NCBI RefSeq assembly: GCF_009296165.1
Contig: NZ_VUAZ01000014.1
Span: forward strand, 1 to 55,216
Length of the DNA: 55,216 nucleotides
Source: Pseudomonas kitaguniensis
GTDB taxonomy: Bacteria > Pseudomonadota > Gammaproteobacteria > Pseudomonadales > Pseudomonadaceae
Direction of reading: 5' to 3'
Shown here one piece after another: positions 47,998-55,216 of the stretch; the first letter of the stretch is position 1, and every line of letters begins with the position of its first letter. Made by a program: the position numbers and the translations under genes. The notes beneath the pieces are model-generated. The model made no database searches and was not told the origin of the DNA. It saw only the letters and a program-made list of their open reading frames with translations.

Positions 47998-48435
47998 TCA
48001 AGCCGTGGTGCTGACGAGTGAACCGGACGAGCTGTTACCTTCCTCGGTAACCGCTTGCAACAGCGCCGACGTGGTCGTTTGCAATGCAGCCGACGTCGAC
48101 ATCACTTGCGCTTGAGCTGCCGCAACAGCCGCAGCCTTGGCGTCTGCGCTCTGGTTGCTCGATTGGGCTTTTTGCAAGGCTTGCTGCTGCTGTTCAAGCT
48201 GCTTTTGCAACAGCGCGATCTGCTTTTTCAACTGCTTGACGTTATCCGATTCCTTCGCGCTCGATGACGTCGAACCACCACTGTCACCTGCCCCGCCAGC
48301 CGCTTTAGCGTCAGCGTTCGGATTGACCGCAGAGGCGCTGATGGCACTTTTGCTTTCAGTTGCAGTGGCATCAGCCGCTACAGCAGTGGCCTTAGTGCTG
48401 GGTACGGCAGTGGAATTGCTAACATTGATAAGCAT
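47998..48435 (-). CDS. FlxA-like coiled-coil protein
   Basis: 145 residues from ATG 48435 (MLINVSNSTAVPSTKATAV). A Ser/Ala-rich N-terminal half precedes a Gln-rich coiled coil (VKQLKKQIALLQKQLEQQQQALQKAQSS) and an Ala/Ser-rich tail. The QLKKQI-LQKQL core resembles FlxA-family proteins, known mostly from their FliA-dependent expression in E. coli. No signal peptide or enzymatic motif. Low-complexity composition makes family assignment moderate. Confidence 0.72.
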   Translation of the reverse strand: MLINVSNSTAVPSTKATAVAADATATESKSAISASAVNPNADAKAAGGAGDSGGSTSSSAKESDNVKQLKKQIALLQKQLEQQQQALQKAQSSNQSADAKAAAVAAAQAQVMSTSAALQTTTSALLQAVTEEGNSSSGSLVSTTA

Positions 48436-48533
48436 GTCAGATGTCCGATGAATAAGGGGTAAAGGAGGCATCGGCCATTGATTCGATTACTTTAGGCGTC
48501 TGTGTACTTTTATTAATGAATAATTCAAGACAA

Positions 48534-48563
48534 CAAAAAAGGGCTCACCTTTCGGTGAGCCCT
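48534..48563 (-). terminator. Terminator of tRNA-Val(GAC)
   Basis: Minus strand AAGGGCTCACC-GAAA-GGTGAGCCCTT followed by TTTT. Strong hairpin 31 bp after the tRNA. Confidence 0.88.
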
Positions 48564-48593
48564 TCCAGACCGCCCAGCAGAGCGGATTTTGTT

Positions 48594-48670
48594 TGGTAGG
48601 CGCGATTGGACTCGAACCAACGACCCCCACCATGTCAAGGTGGTGCTCTAACCAACTGAGCTACGTGCCT
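48594..48670 (-). tRNA. tRNA-Val (GAC)
   Basis: 77 nt on the minus strand; acceptor AGGCACG-type arm, anticodon arm CCACC-TTGACAT-GGTGG giving GAC, T-loop GTTCGAGTC, encoded CCA. Promoter TTGACA-N16-TAGAAT directly upstream. Confidence 0.95.
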
Positions 48671-48683
48671 GCTGTGAGGCGGC

Positions 48684-48711
48684 ATTCTACGGAATTGCGC
48701 AGGGCTGTCAA
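48684..48711 (-). promoter_or_regulatory. Promoter of tRNA-Val(GAC)
   Basis: Minus strand TTGACA (48706-48711), 16-bp spacer, TAGAAT (48684-48689): near-consensus sigma-70 promoter. Confidence 0.75.
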
Positions 48712-48854
48712 CATCTTTTTTGCAGCTAACCCTATGAATATGCGAATTATTTATTTGCGCAGAGTGCTCGCGTAGTTTTCGCTTGGCTGGCAGGCAATTT
48801 TCAACTCAGGTAGGATCGGAGCACTCGTAAAAAATATAAAACAGAGGTTCCAGG

Positions 48855-50138
48855 ATGGCGAACACCGCGTACCCCCAGTCGTATTATGCAGCGTCCGCGA
48901 ACGCGGTTCCGCCCCGACCGGCGCTGCAAGGTGAAGTCGACACTGATGTCTGTGTGATCGGTGCCGGCTATACCGGCCTCTCCAGCGCACTGTTTCTGCT
49001 GGAAAACGGTTTTCGCGTCACCGTGCTGGAGGCCGCCAAAGTCGGGTTTGGTGCGTCGGGCCGCAATGGCGGGCAGATCGTCAACAGCTACAGCCGCGAC
49101 ATTGATGTGATAGAGCGCAGCGTCGGCCCCAAGCAGGCGCAGTTGCTCGGGCAAATGGCGTTCGAAGGCAGCAGGATTATTCGCGAGCGCGTGGCCAAGT
49201 ACCAGATCCAGTGCGACTTGAAAGACGGCGGTGTGTTCGCTGCGCTTAACAGCAAGCACATGGGCCACCTGGAATCGCAGCAGCGCCTGTGGGAGCGCTA
49301 TGGCCATACGCAACTGGAGTTGCTGGATCAGCGTCGAATCCGCGAAGTCGTGGGCTGTGAAAACTATGTAGGCGGCCTGCTGGACATGAGTGGCGGCCAT
49401 ATTCACCCACTCAACTTGGCGCTGGGTGAAGCGGCTGCGGTGGAATCCCTTGGCGGCACGATCTACGAGCAGTCGGCGGCGGTGCGTATCGAGCGCGGCC
49501 CCAACCCCGTGGTACACACCGCTGAGGGCAAGGTCAGGGCCAAGTTCATCATCGTTGCAGGCAATGCCTACCTCGGCAACCTGGTGCCGGAGCTGGCAGC
49601 CAAATCGATGCCGTGCGGCACTCAGGTCATCACCACCGCGCCGCTTGGCGATGAACTGGCCAAGACATTACTGCCGCAAGATTACTGCGTGGAAGACTGC
49701 AACTACCTGCTGGACTACTACCGCCTCACCCGCGACAAGCGCCTGATCTTCGGCGGCGGCGTGGTGTATGGCGCGCGCGACCCGGCCAATATCGAGGCGA
49801 TCATCCGCCCTAAAATGCTCAAGGCCTTCCCGCAGCTCAAAGATGTGAAAATCGATTACGCCTGGACCGGCAATTTCCTGCTGACCCTTTCGCGCCTGCC
49901 ACAGGTAGGTCGCCTGGGCGACAACATCTATTATTCCCAAGGTTGCAGCGGCCATGGCGTGACGTACACGCACCTGGCAGGCAAGGTATTGGCGGAAGCC
50001 CTTCGAGGCCAGGCAGAGCGTTTTGATGCGTTTGCCGACTTGCCGCATTATCCGTTCCCGGGCGGGCAACTATTACGCACGCCGTTTGCGGCGTTGGGCG
50101 CCTGGTATTACGGGCTGCGGGATAAGCTGGGGTTCTGA
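48855..50138 (+). CDS. FAD-dependent oxidoreductase, gamma-glutamylputrescine oxidase (PuuB/PauB) like
   Basis: 427 residues of the DAO family: dinucleotide fold DVCVIGAGYTGLSSALFLLENGFRVTVLEA, then GFGASGRNGGQIVNSYSRD, and C-terminal GDNIYYSQGCSGHGVTYTHLAGKVLAEAL, which closes over FAD. The N-terminal YPQSYYAASANAVPPRPAL is typical of PuuB/PauB polyamine-pathway oxidases. ATG 48855 has AGAGG 9-13 bp before it. No other polyamine genes are nearby, so the pathway is inferred from family alone. Confidence 0.88.
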   Translation: MANTAYPQSYYAASANAVPPRPALQGEVDTDVCVIGAGYTGLSSALFLLENGFRVTVLEAAKVGFGASGRNGGQIVNSYSRDIDVIERSVGPKQAQLLGQMAFEGSRIIRERVAKYQIQCDLKDGGVFAALNSKHMGHLESQQRLWERYGHTQLELLDQRRIREVVGCENYVGGLLDMSGGHIHPLNLALGEAAAVESLGGTIYEQSAAVRIERGPNPVVHTAEGKVRAKFIIVAGNAYLGNLVPELAAKSMPCGTQVITTAPLGDELAKTLLPQDYCVEDCNYLLDYYRLTRDKRLIFGGGVVYGARDPANIEAIIRPKMLKAFPQLKDVKIDYAWTGNFLLTLSRLPQVGRLGDNIYYSQGCSGHGVTYTHLAGKVLAEALRGQAERFDAFADLPHYPFPGGQLLRTPFAALGAWYYGLRDKLGF

Positions 50139-50151
50139 GGCAATACAACTG

Positions 50152-50236
50152 TGTGGCGGGCTTGCTCGCGAATGCGGTGTGTCAGCGAGAGCACTTTTCA
50201 CTGAACCACCGCATTCGCGAGCAAGCCCGCTCCCAC
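50152..50236. repeat. REP-like paired inverted repeat
   Basis: GCGGGCTTGCTCGCGAATGCGGTG is mirrored by CACCGCATTCGCGAGCAAGCCCGC with TGTGG/TCCCACA ends, 85 bp overall. Same family as 6566-6652. It lies between the oxidase stop and the tRNA cluster terminator. Confidence 0.85.
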
Positions 50237-50257
50237 ATAAAGCCAAATTGCAGACAC

Positions 50258-50285
50258 AAAAAACCCCGGTCTCTCGACCAGGGTT
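50258..50285 (-). terminator. Terminator of the tRNA-Val-Asp-Asp cluster
   Basis: Minus strand AACCCTGGTC-GAGA-GACCGGGGTTTTTT: stem with one mismatch and a T6 tail. Confidence 0.85.
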
Positions 50286-50358
50286 GTTTGCTATCGGTTC
50301 AAAGAAGCCCAGGGCTTTCTTTGTGCTTCAAGGCGTTCAGTGGGCCTTGAGGCAGATA

Positions 50359-50435
50359 TGGCGCAGCGGACGGGACTCGAACCCGCGACCCCCGGCGTGA
50401 CAGGCCGGTATTCTAACCGACTGAACTACCGCTGC
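50359..50435 (-). tRNA. tRNA-Asp (GTC), distal copy
   Basis: 77 nt on the minus strand; acceptor GCAGCGG/CCGCTGC, anticodon loop CTGTCAC giving GTC, T-loop GTTCGAGTC, encoded CCA. Identical to the copy at 50539-50615. Confidence 0.95.
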
Positions 50436-50538
50436 GTATCGCTTGACCGGCGGAGCCTAAACCCAACCGTCTTTAAACATCTGACCGATCAGCCTTGGCT
50501 GTTCAATCTCAAGCCCGACACGTCGTACCTGGAAAATA

Positions 50539-50615
50539 TGGCGCAGCGGACGGGACTCGAACCCGCGACCCCCGGCGTGACAGGCCGGTATTCTAACCGA
50601 CTGAACTACCGCTGC
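50539..50615 (-). tRNA. tRNA-Asp (GTC), proximal copy
   Basis: Identical 77-nt copy, 103 bp upstream of the distal one. Identity ends at the gene borders except for ATA next to the 3' end. Confidence 0.95.
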
Positions 50616-50671
50616 GCGTCGGTGCAACCTTTAAACGTTGCGTCTTGCCCCAAGGCAAAACTCTCAAGAAG

Positions 50672-50747
50672 TGGTGGGTGATGACGGGATCGAACCGCCG
50701 ACCCTCTGCTTGTAAGGCAGATGCTCTCCCAGCTGAGCTAATCACCC
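50672..50747 (-). tRNA. tRNA-Val (TAC)
   Basis: 76 nt on the minus strand: acceptor GGGTGAT/ATCACCC, anticodon loop CTTACAA giving TAC, T-loop GTTCGATCC, encoded CCA. First of the tRNA-Val-Asp-Asp transcript. Confidence 0.95.
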
Positions 50748-50768
50748 TTTGCTTCGTTGAGGCCGCGA

Positions 50769-50797
50769 AATTTACGCAGGTAGCGAACCTAAGTCAA
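50769..50797 (-). promoter_or_regulatory. Promoter of the tRNA-Val-Asp-Asp cluster
   Basis: Minus strand TTGACT (50792-50797), 17-bp spacer, TAAATT (50769-50774); ideal spacing and position 21 bp before tRNA-Val. Confidence 0.72.
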
Positions 50798-50823
50798 TAG
50801 CAGGATTGAGTTTTTTTCAAAAA

Positions 50824-50914
50824 CAGCCACAAGCTACAAGCGCCAAGCCGCAAGTGAAAAGCCACCACCATCCGCCTTCACTTGTAGCTTATAGCTTGAA
50901 GCTTGAAGCTGCCT
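50824..50914. repeat. Intergenic inverted repeat with tandem AAGCT units
   Basis: AGCCACAAGCTACAAGCGCC on the left is mirrored by CACTTGTAGCTTATAGCTTGAAGCTTGAAGCT on the right, with the unit AGCTT.AA repeated. A repeat of this kind is frequent between pseudomonad genes. It separates the tRNA cluster promoter from the SDR stop. Confidence 0.65.
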
Positions 50915-50915
50915 C

Positions 50916-51694
50916 TCACTGCTCGTAAATCATCTTCTTGCTCATGCCGCCATCCACGACAAACTCTTGCCCGGTGACAAAACCCGCCTGGCGCGACAGC
51001 AACCACGCCACCATCGCCGCCACATCTTCAACCGCCCCCACCCTGCCCGCCGGATGCTGCGCATGATCGGCGTCGGTCAGAGGCTCTGCACGGCGTGCCG
51101 CAGGGTCACGCGCATCGATCCAGCCAGGGCTGACGGCATTGACCCGCACCTCCGGCCCCAGGCTGATGGCCAACGCGTGTGTCAGCGCCAGCAGGCCACC
51201 CTTGCTCGCCGCATAGGCTTCGGTGTTCGGCTCTGACTGACGCGCCCGGGTCGACGCCAGGTTGACGATTGCACCGCCGTGGGCGCGCAGGTAAGGCGCA
51301 CAGTGCTTGGCCAGTAACATCGGCCCACTGAGGTTCACCGCCAGCACGCGATTCCAGTGAGCCAGGTCGAGGCTTTCCAGGGTGATGTTGTGCGGGTCAG
51401 CGACTGCGCGTTGCACACCAACGCGTCCAGGCGCCCGAACTGCCCCAGCACCTCGGCAACGCCCTGCGCGACTTGCTTCTCGTCAGCCACGTCCATGCTG
51501 ATAAACCAGGCGTTGTCGCCCAGCACCTTGGACACCTTGGAACCGCGCTCGCGGTCCAGGTCGGTCAACACCACCTGCCAGCCTTCGCTGATCAGCCACG
51601 CGGCAATCCCCAGGCCTATGCCGCGCGCGGCACCGGTGACCAGCGCGACGCGCCCGTTACCGGCGGGCGCAGCGTCCATGGACCACTCGATCAC
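50916..51694 (-). CDS. SDR-family oxidoreductase, frameshifted in this sequence
   Basis: Classical short-chain dehydrogenase in two frames. Frame 1 from GTG 51694 has the cofactor motif [13 protein letters not shown] and reaches DALVCNA; the rest is in another frame, with the active-site S in [10 protein letters not shown], the YAASKGG motif and [13 protein letters not shown], ending in [10 protein letters not shown]. Restoring one G near 51407 (AACGCGCAG to AACGCGGCAG) gives [18 protein letters not shown] and 259 residues. The GTG start overlaps the metZ stop (GTGA). Order metZ-SDR is conserved in pseudomonads; substrate unknown. Confidence 0.88.
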
Positions 51695-52902
51695 AAGGCC
51701 GCCAGCCCGCGGGCCAGGTCAGCCTGCAAGTCGGCCACATCTTCAAGCCCCACCGCAACGCGGATCAGGCTGTCACGGATACCGGCAGCTTCGCGCTCCT
51801 GCGGTGCCAAGCGACCGTGGGACGTAGTGGCCGGGTGGGTGATCGTGGTTTTGCTGTCACCCAGGTTGGCAGTGATGGAAATCAGCCGCGTTGCATCGAT
51901 AAAGCGCCAGGCGCCCTCTTTGCCGCCCTTCACTTCGAAGCTCACCACGGCGCCGAAACCGCGCTGTTGGCGCTGAGCCAACGCGTGCTGCGGGTGGCTC
52001 TTGAGGCCGGCGTAATGCACCTTCTCGATGCCGTCCTGCTGCTCCAGCCATTCGGCCAGGGTTTGGGCATTCGCGCAGTGGGCCTTCATCCGCAGGCTGA
52101 GTGTCTCCAGGCCCTTGAGGAAGATCCATGCATTGAACGGGCTCAGGGTCGGCCCGGCGGTGCGCAGGAAACCCACGACTTCTTTCATCTGCTCGCTGCG
52201 CCCGGCAACCACCCCGCCCATGCAACGGCCCTGGCCGTCGATGAACTTGGTAGCCGAGTGCACCACAATGTCCGCGCCCAGCTTCAACGGCTGCTGCAAC
52301 GCAGGCGTGCAGAAGCAGTTGTCGACGATCAACATGGCGCCCTTGGCGTGCGCCACGCCGGCCAGCGCAGCGATGTCCACCAACTCGGCCAGCGGGTTGG
52401 ACGGCGACTCGACAAACAACAATTTGGTGTTGGCCTTGATCGCTGCATCCCAACCGGAGAGGTCCGCCAGGGGCACGTAGTCGACTTCGATACCGAAGCG
52501 CTTGAAGTACTTCTCAAACAGGCTGATGGTCGAACCGAACACGCTGCGCGACACCAGCACGTGGTCGCCGGCGCTGCACAGGCTCATCACCACGGCCAGG
52601 ATGGCGGCCATGCCGGTCGCCGTGGCCACCGCTTGCTCAGCACCTTCCAGGGCCGCAATACGCTCTTCGAACGCGCGCACGGTCGGGTTGGTGTAGCGCG
52701 AATAAACGTTGCCCGGCACTTCACCGGCAAAGCGCGCGGCGGCGTCGGCGGCAGTGCGGAACACATAGCTTGAGGTGAAAAACATCGGGTCACCGTGCTC
52801 ACCTTCCGGGGTACGGTGCTGCCCGGCGCGCACGGCCAGGGTATCGAACGCTACGCCATCGAGGTCGCTGTCCAACCGACCGGCATCCCATTCCTGACTC
52901 AT
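51691..52902 (-). CDS. metZ: O-succinylhomoserine sulfhydrylase
   Basis: 403 residues of the Cys/Met PLP-dependent family. [17 protein letters not shown] contains the PLP lysine; [23 protein letters not shown] is the cofactor-phosphate region. Makes homocysteine directly from O-succinylhomoserine and sulfide, the route used by pseudomonads. Position after purF supports metZ over metB. Confidence 0.95.
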   Translation of the reverse strand: MSQEWDAGRLDSDLDGVAFDTLAVRAGQHRTPEGEHGDPMFFTSSYVFRTAADAAARFAGEVPGNVYSRYTNPTVRAFEERIAALEGAEQAVATATGMAAILAVVMSLCSAGDHVLVSRSVFGSTISLFEKYFKRFGIEVDYVPLADLSGWDAAIKANTKLLFVESPSNPLAELVDIAALAGVAHAKGAMLIVDNCFCTPALQQPLKLGADIVVHSATKFIDGQGRCMGGVVAGRSEQMKEVVGFLRTAGPTLSPFNAWIFLKGLETLSLRMKAHCANAQTLAEWLEQQDGIEKVHYAGLKSHPQHALAQRQQRGFGAVVSFEVKGGKEGAWRFIDATRLISITANLGDSKTTITHPATTSHGRLAPQEREAAGIRDSLIRVAVGLEDVADLQADLARGLAAL

Positions 52903-52965
52903 GCTGCGACTCCTTACTCAATGCTTTATTTAAGATACAAAACGCCCCTCAGGGCCGGTGTTTAC

Positions 52966-54471
52966 TCAGTTGTTGTACAGATCGATGATCGCGCTGACCG
53001 CCTGGGTCTTGATCTTCGACGAGTCGTTGCGCGCCTGCTCGATCTTGTTCAGGTAGGCATCGTCAACGTCACCGGTCACGTACTTGCCGTCGAATACCGC
53101 ACAGTCGAACTGCTCGATCTTGATCTTGCCACCGCCAACCGCTTCGATCAGGTCCGGCAGGTCCTGATAGATCAGCCAGTCGGCGCCGATCAGGTCAGCC
53201 ACATCCTGGGTCGAACGGTTGTGGGCGATCAGTTCGTGGGCGCTCGGCATGTCGATACCGTACACGTTCGGGTACCGCACGGCAGGCGCAGCGGAGCAGA
53301 AGTACACGTTCTTCGCACCGGCTTCGCGGGCCATCTGAATGATCTGCTTGCACGTAGTGCCGCGCACGATGGAGTCATCCACCAGCATTACGTTCTTGCC
53401 GCGAAATTCCAGCTCGATGGCATTCAGCTTCTGGCGTACCGACTTCTTGCGGGCCGCCTGGCCCGGCATGATAAAGGTGCGGCCGATGTAGCGGTTCTTG
53501 ACGAAACCTTCGCGAAACTTCACACCCAAGTGGTTGGCCAGTTCCAGCGCAGCGGTACGGCTGGTGTCCGGAATCGGAATGACCACGTCGATATCATGCT
53601 CAGGGCGCTCGCGCAGGATCTTGTCAGCGAGCTTCTCACCCATGCGCAGACGCGCCTTGTACACCGAAACGCCGTCGATGATCGAATCCGGACGCGCCAG
53701 GTAGACGTGTTCGAAGATGCACGGGGTGAGCTTCGGGGCAACCGCGCATTGACGCGTGTGCAGCTTGCCGTCTTCAGTGATGTAGACCGCTTCGCCTGGC
53801 GCCAGGTCGCGAATAAGGGTGAAGCCCAGCACGTCCAACGACACGCTTTCGGAGGCAATCATGTACTCGACGCCCTCGTCGGTGTGACGCTGGCCGAACA
53901 CGATCGGGCGAATGCCATGCGGGTCGCGGAAACCGACGATGCCATAACCGGTGATCATGGCCACGACCGCGTAGCCACCGACGCAACGGTTGTGCACGTC
54001 AGTCACGGCAGCGAACACATCTTCTTCGGTCGGCTGCAGCTTGCCGCGCTGGGCCAGCTCGTGAGCGAACACGTTGAGCAGCACTTCCGAATCGGAATTG
54101 GTGTTGACGTGGCGCAGGTCGGATTCGTAAATCTCCTTGGCCAGCTGTTCAACGTTGGTCAGGTTACCGTTGTGCGCCAGGGTAATGCCGTAAGGCGAGT
54201 TGACGTAAAACGGTTGAGCTTCGGCCGAGGTCGAGCTACCGGCAGTCGGGTAACGTACATGGCCAATGCCCATGTGCCCGACCAGGCGCTGCATGTGACG
54301 CTGATGGAACACGTCACGCACCAGACCATTGTCCTTGCGCAGGAATAACCGGCCATCATGGCTGGTCACAATACCGGCAGCGTCCTGGCCGCGGTGCTGG
54401 AGGACGGTTAGCGCGTCATACAGCGCCTGATTCACGTTCGACTTACCGACGATACCGACGATGCCACACAT
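52966..54471 (-). CDS. purF: Amidophosphoribosyltransferase
   Basis: 501 residues from ATG 54471, so that Cys becomes residue 2 (MCGIVGIVG), the N-terminal nucleophile of the glutaminase domain. The PRPP-binding loop is [13 protein letters not shown]. First committed step of purine synthesis. A longer frame (to 54480) would bury the cysteine and is rejected. 41 bp after cvpA. Confidence 0.97.
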   Translation of the reverse strand: MCGIVGIVGKSNVNQALYDALTVLQHRGQDAAGIVTSHDGRLFLRKDNGLVRDVFHQRHMQRLVGHMGIGHVRYPTAGSSTSAEAQPFYVNSPYGITLAHNGNLTNVEQLAKEIYESDLRHVNTNSDSEVLLNVFAHELAQRGKLQPTEEDVFAAVTDVHNRCVGGYAVVAMITGYGIVGFRDPHGIRPIVFGQRHTDEGVEYMIASESVSLDVLGFTLIRDLAPGEAVYITEDGKLHTRQCAVAPKLTPCIFEHVYLARPDSIIDGVSVYKARLRMGEKLADKILRERPEHDIDVVIPIPDTSRTAALELANHLGVKFREGFVKNRYIGRTFIMPGQAARKKSVRQKLNAIELEFRGKNVMLVDDSIVRGTTCKQIIQMAREAGAKNVYFCSAAPAVRYPNVYGIDMPSAHELIAHNRSTQDVADLIGADWLIYQDLPDLIEAVGGGKIKIEQFDCAVFDGKYVTGDVDDAYLNKIEQARNDSSKIKTQAVSAIIDLYNN

Positions 54472-54512
54472 GCGACGCAACCCCTACTTAATGAATCTTG
54501 ACTGAACACGAC

Positions 54513-55070
54513 TTACTGAGGCGTTTTGGCCGGCAAGAGGTGTTCCTTGAACGGAAGATCAGCGGGTACGCTGATTCCGCTGGCCAGCCACTGACTGCTC
54601 CACCCCAAAATGAGGTTTTTGGACCAGTCGGCAACCAATAGAAATTTTGGCACGAGTACCGACTCTTGCCACCACGAATCCTGCTGTACCGGCCCCAGGC
54701 TCAACAGCCCGACCGCCACGACCACCAGCAACGCACCGCGTGCGGCGCCGAAGGCCATGCCAAGAAATCGATCGGTCCCGGAGAGGCCGGTGACACGTAT
54801 CAACTCGCCAATAAGATAATTGACCATTGCGCCCACCAGCAGCGTGGCAATGAACATGATGGCGCAGCCTGCGATAACGCGAGCCGAAGGTGTTTCGATG
54901 TACCCGGCCAGGTAAACCGAGAGTGAACCCCCAAACATCCAGGCGACGACCCCTGCGATGATCCAGGTCAGCAACGACAGTGCTTCTTTTACGAAGCCGC
55001 GGCTTAGACTGATCAAAGCGGAGATGGCGACAATTGCAACGATCGCCCAATCAACCCAGGTAAATGGCAC
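54513..55070 (-). CDS. cvpA: CvpA family membrane protein (colicin V production)
   Basis: 185 residues, four membrane helices: FTWVDWAIVAIVAISALISLSRGFVKEAL, LTWIIAGVVAWMFGG, VIAGCAIMFIATLLVGAMVNYLIG and GALLVVVAVGLLSL. LSRGFVKEAL is the family signature. cvpA directly before purF is conserved in proteobacteria. Precise role is envelope-related and not settled. Confidence 0.94.
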   Translation of the reverse strand: MPFTWVDWAIVAIVAISALISLSRGFVKEALSLLTWIIAGVVAWMFGGSLSVYLAGYIETPSARVIAGCAIMFIATLLVGAMVNYLIGELIRVTGLSGTDRFLGMAFGAARGALLVVVAVGLLSLGPVQQDSWWQESVLVPKFLLVADWSKNLILGWSSQWLASGISVPADLPFKEHLLPAKTPQ

Positions 55071-55177
55071 AGTGCAGCCTACGGTCGGATAAGGCGGCGC
55101 ATTTTAGCAGAGCGTCGGGCTGTCGGTAAGCTGTGTTTGTGGGTGCTTTGCAAATCAATCGGTTGTAGCACGTTAAT

Positions 55178-55216
55178 GTGGGAGGGGGCTTGCTCCCGAT
55201 AGCGGCCTGTCAGCGA
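55178..55216. repeat. REP-like repeat cut by the window end
   Basis: GTGGGAGGGGGCTTGCTCCCGATAGCGG... matches the left arm of the elements at 6566 and 50152. The right arm lies outside the window. Confidence 0.7.

Noticed and set aside
50824..50914. CRISPR-like array in the AAGCT repeats
   Set aside because: Units are under 12 bp, without spacers, and form an inverted repeat rather than an array.

Overview
The window is chromosomal DNA of a fluorescent Pseudomonas, most likely of the P. fluorescens group. Supporting signs are an MvaT-type nucleoid protein, an RsmE-type CsrA, a DUF1654 gene behind a LexA box, a purF-metZ-SDR order typical of pseudomonads, high-GC codon use and REP-like inverted repeats. 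It is mostly core genome with several accessory uptake and efflux clusters. No prophage, integrase, insertion sequence or CRISPR array was seen.

Layout. 138-6556: TetR and LacI regulators, and divergent from them a TonB receptor, a flavin monooxygenase and an SsuA-like binding protein, which look like an organosulfur scavenging unit with a perfect LacI-type operator. 6677-12975 (minus): a fecABCDE-like ferric-chelate uptake set. 13218-13294: tRNA-Pro. 13385-20672 (minus): the thrS-infC-rpmI-rplT-pheS-pheT-ihfA-merR translation and IHF operon. 21038-23087: small proteins and a cold-shock gene. 23121-30086 (minus): a complete ribose operon (rbsBACRKD) ending in an exported nucleoside hydrolase. 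30578-32484: periplasmic glutaminase-asparaginase, an SOS-type DUF1654 gene and an MvaT gene. 32616-39829: TetR, nitroreductase and a tripartite RND pump. 39877-48435: SPOR lipoprotein, rsmE, HAD hydrolase, a metal-type two-component system, pyrrolidone carboxyl peptidase with DUF979/DUF969 membrane proteins, a GNAT and an FlxA-like gene. 48594-50747: tRNA-Val(GAC), a PuuB-like oxidase, two tRNA-Asp and tRNA-Val(UAC). 50916-55070 (minus): cvpA-purF-metZ-SDR.

How genes work together. The exported nucleoside hydrolase should release ribose in the periplasm, where RbsB captures it for RbsAC import, RbsD anomer conversion and RbsK phosphorylation, with RbsR acting at an operator between the promoter elements. 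The asparaginase gene has two TTCGG-N4-CCGAA type sites and a sigma-54 promoter, which fits control by acidic amino acids.

The most important caution is that four well-conserved genes (pheT, rbsA, the asparaginase gene and the SDR gene) each appear broken by one missing base in a short G/C run. Because pheT is essential and the errors share one form, sequence error is the simplest explanation. No clearly undescribed biological system was found; the best leads are regulatory sites and neighbourhood links listed in the findings.
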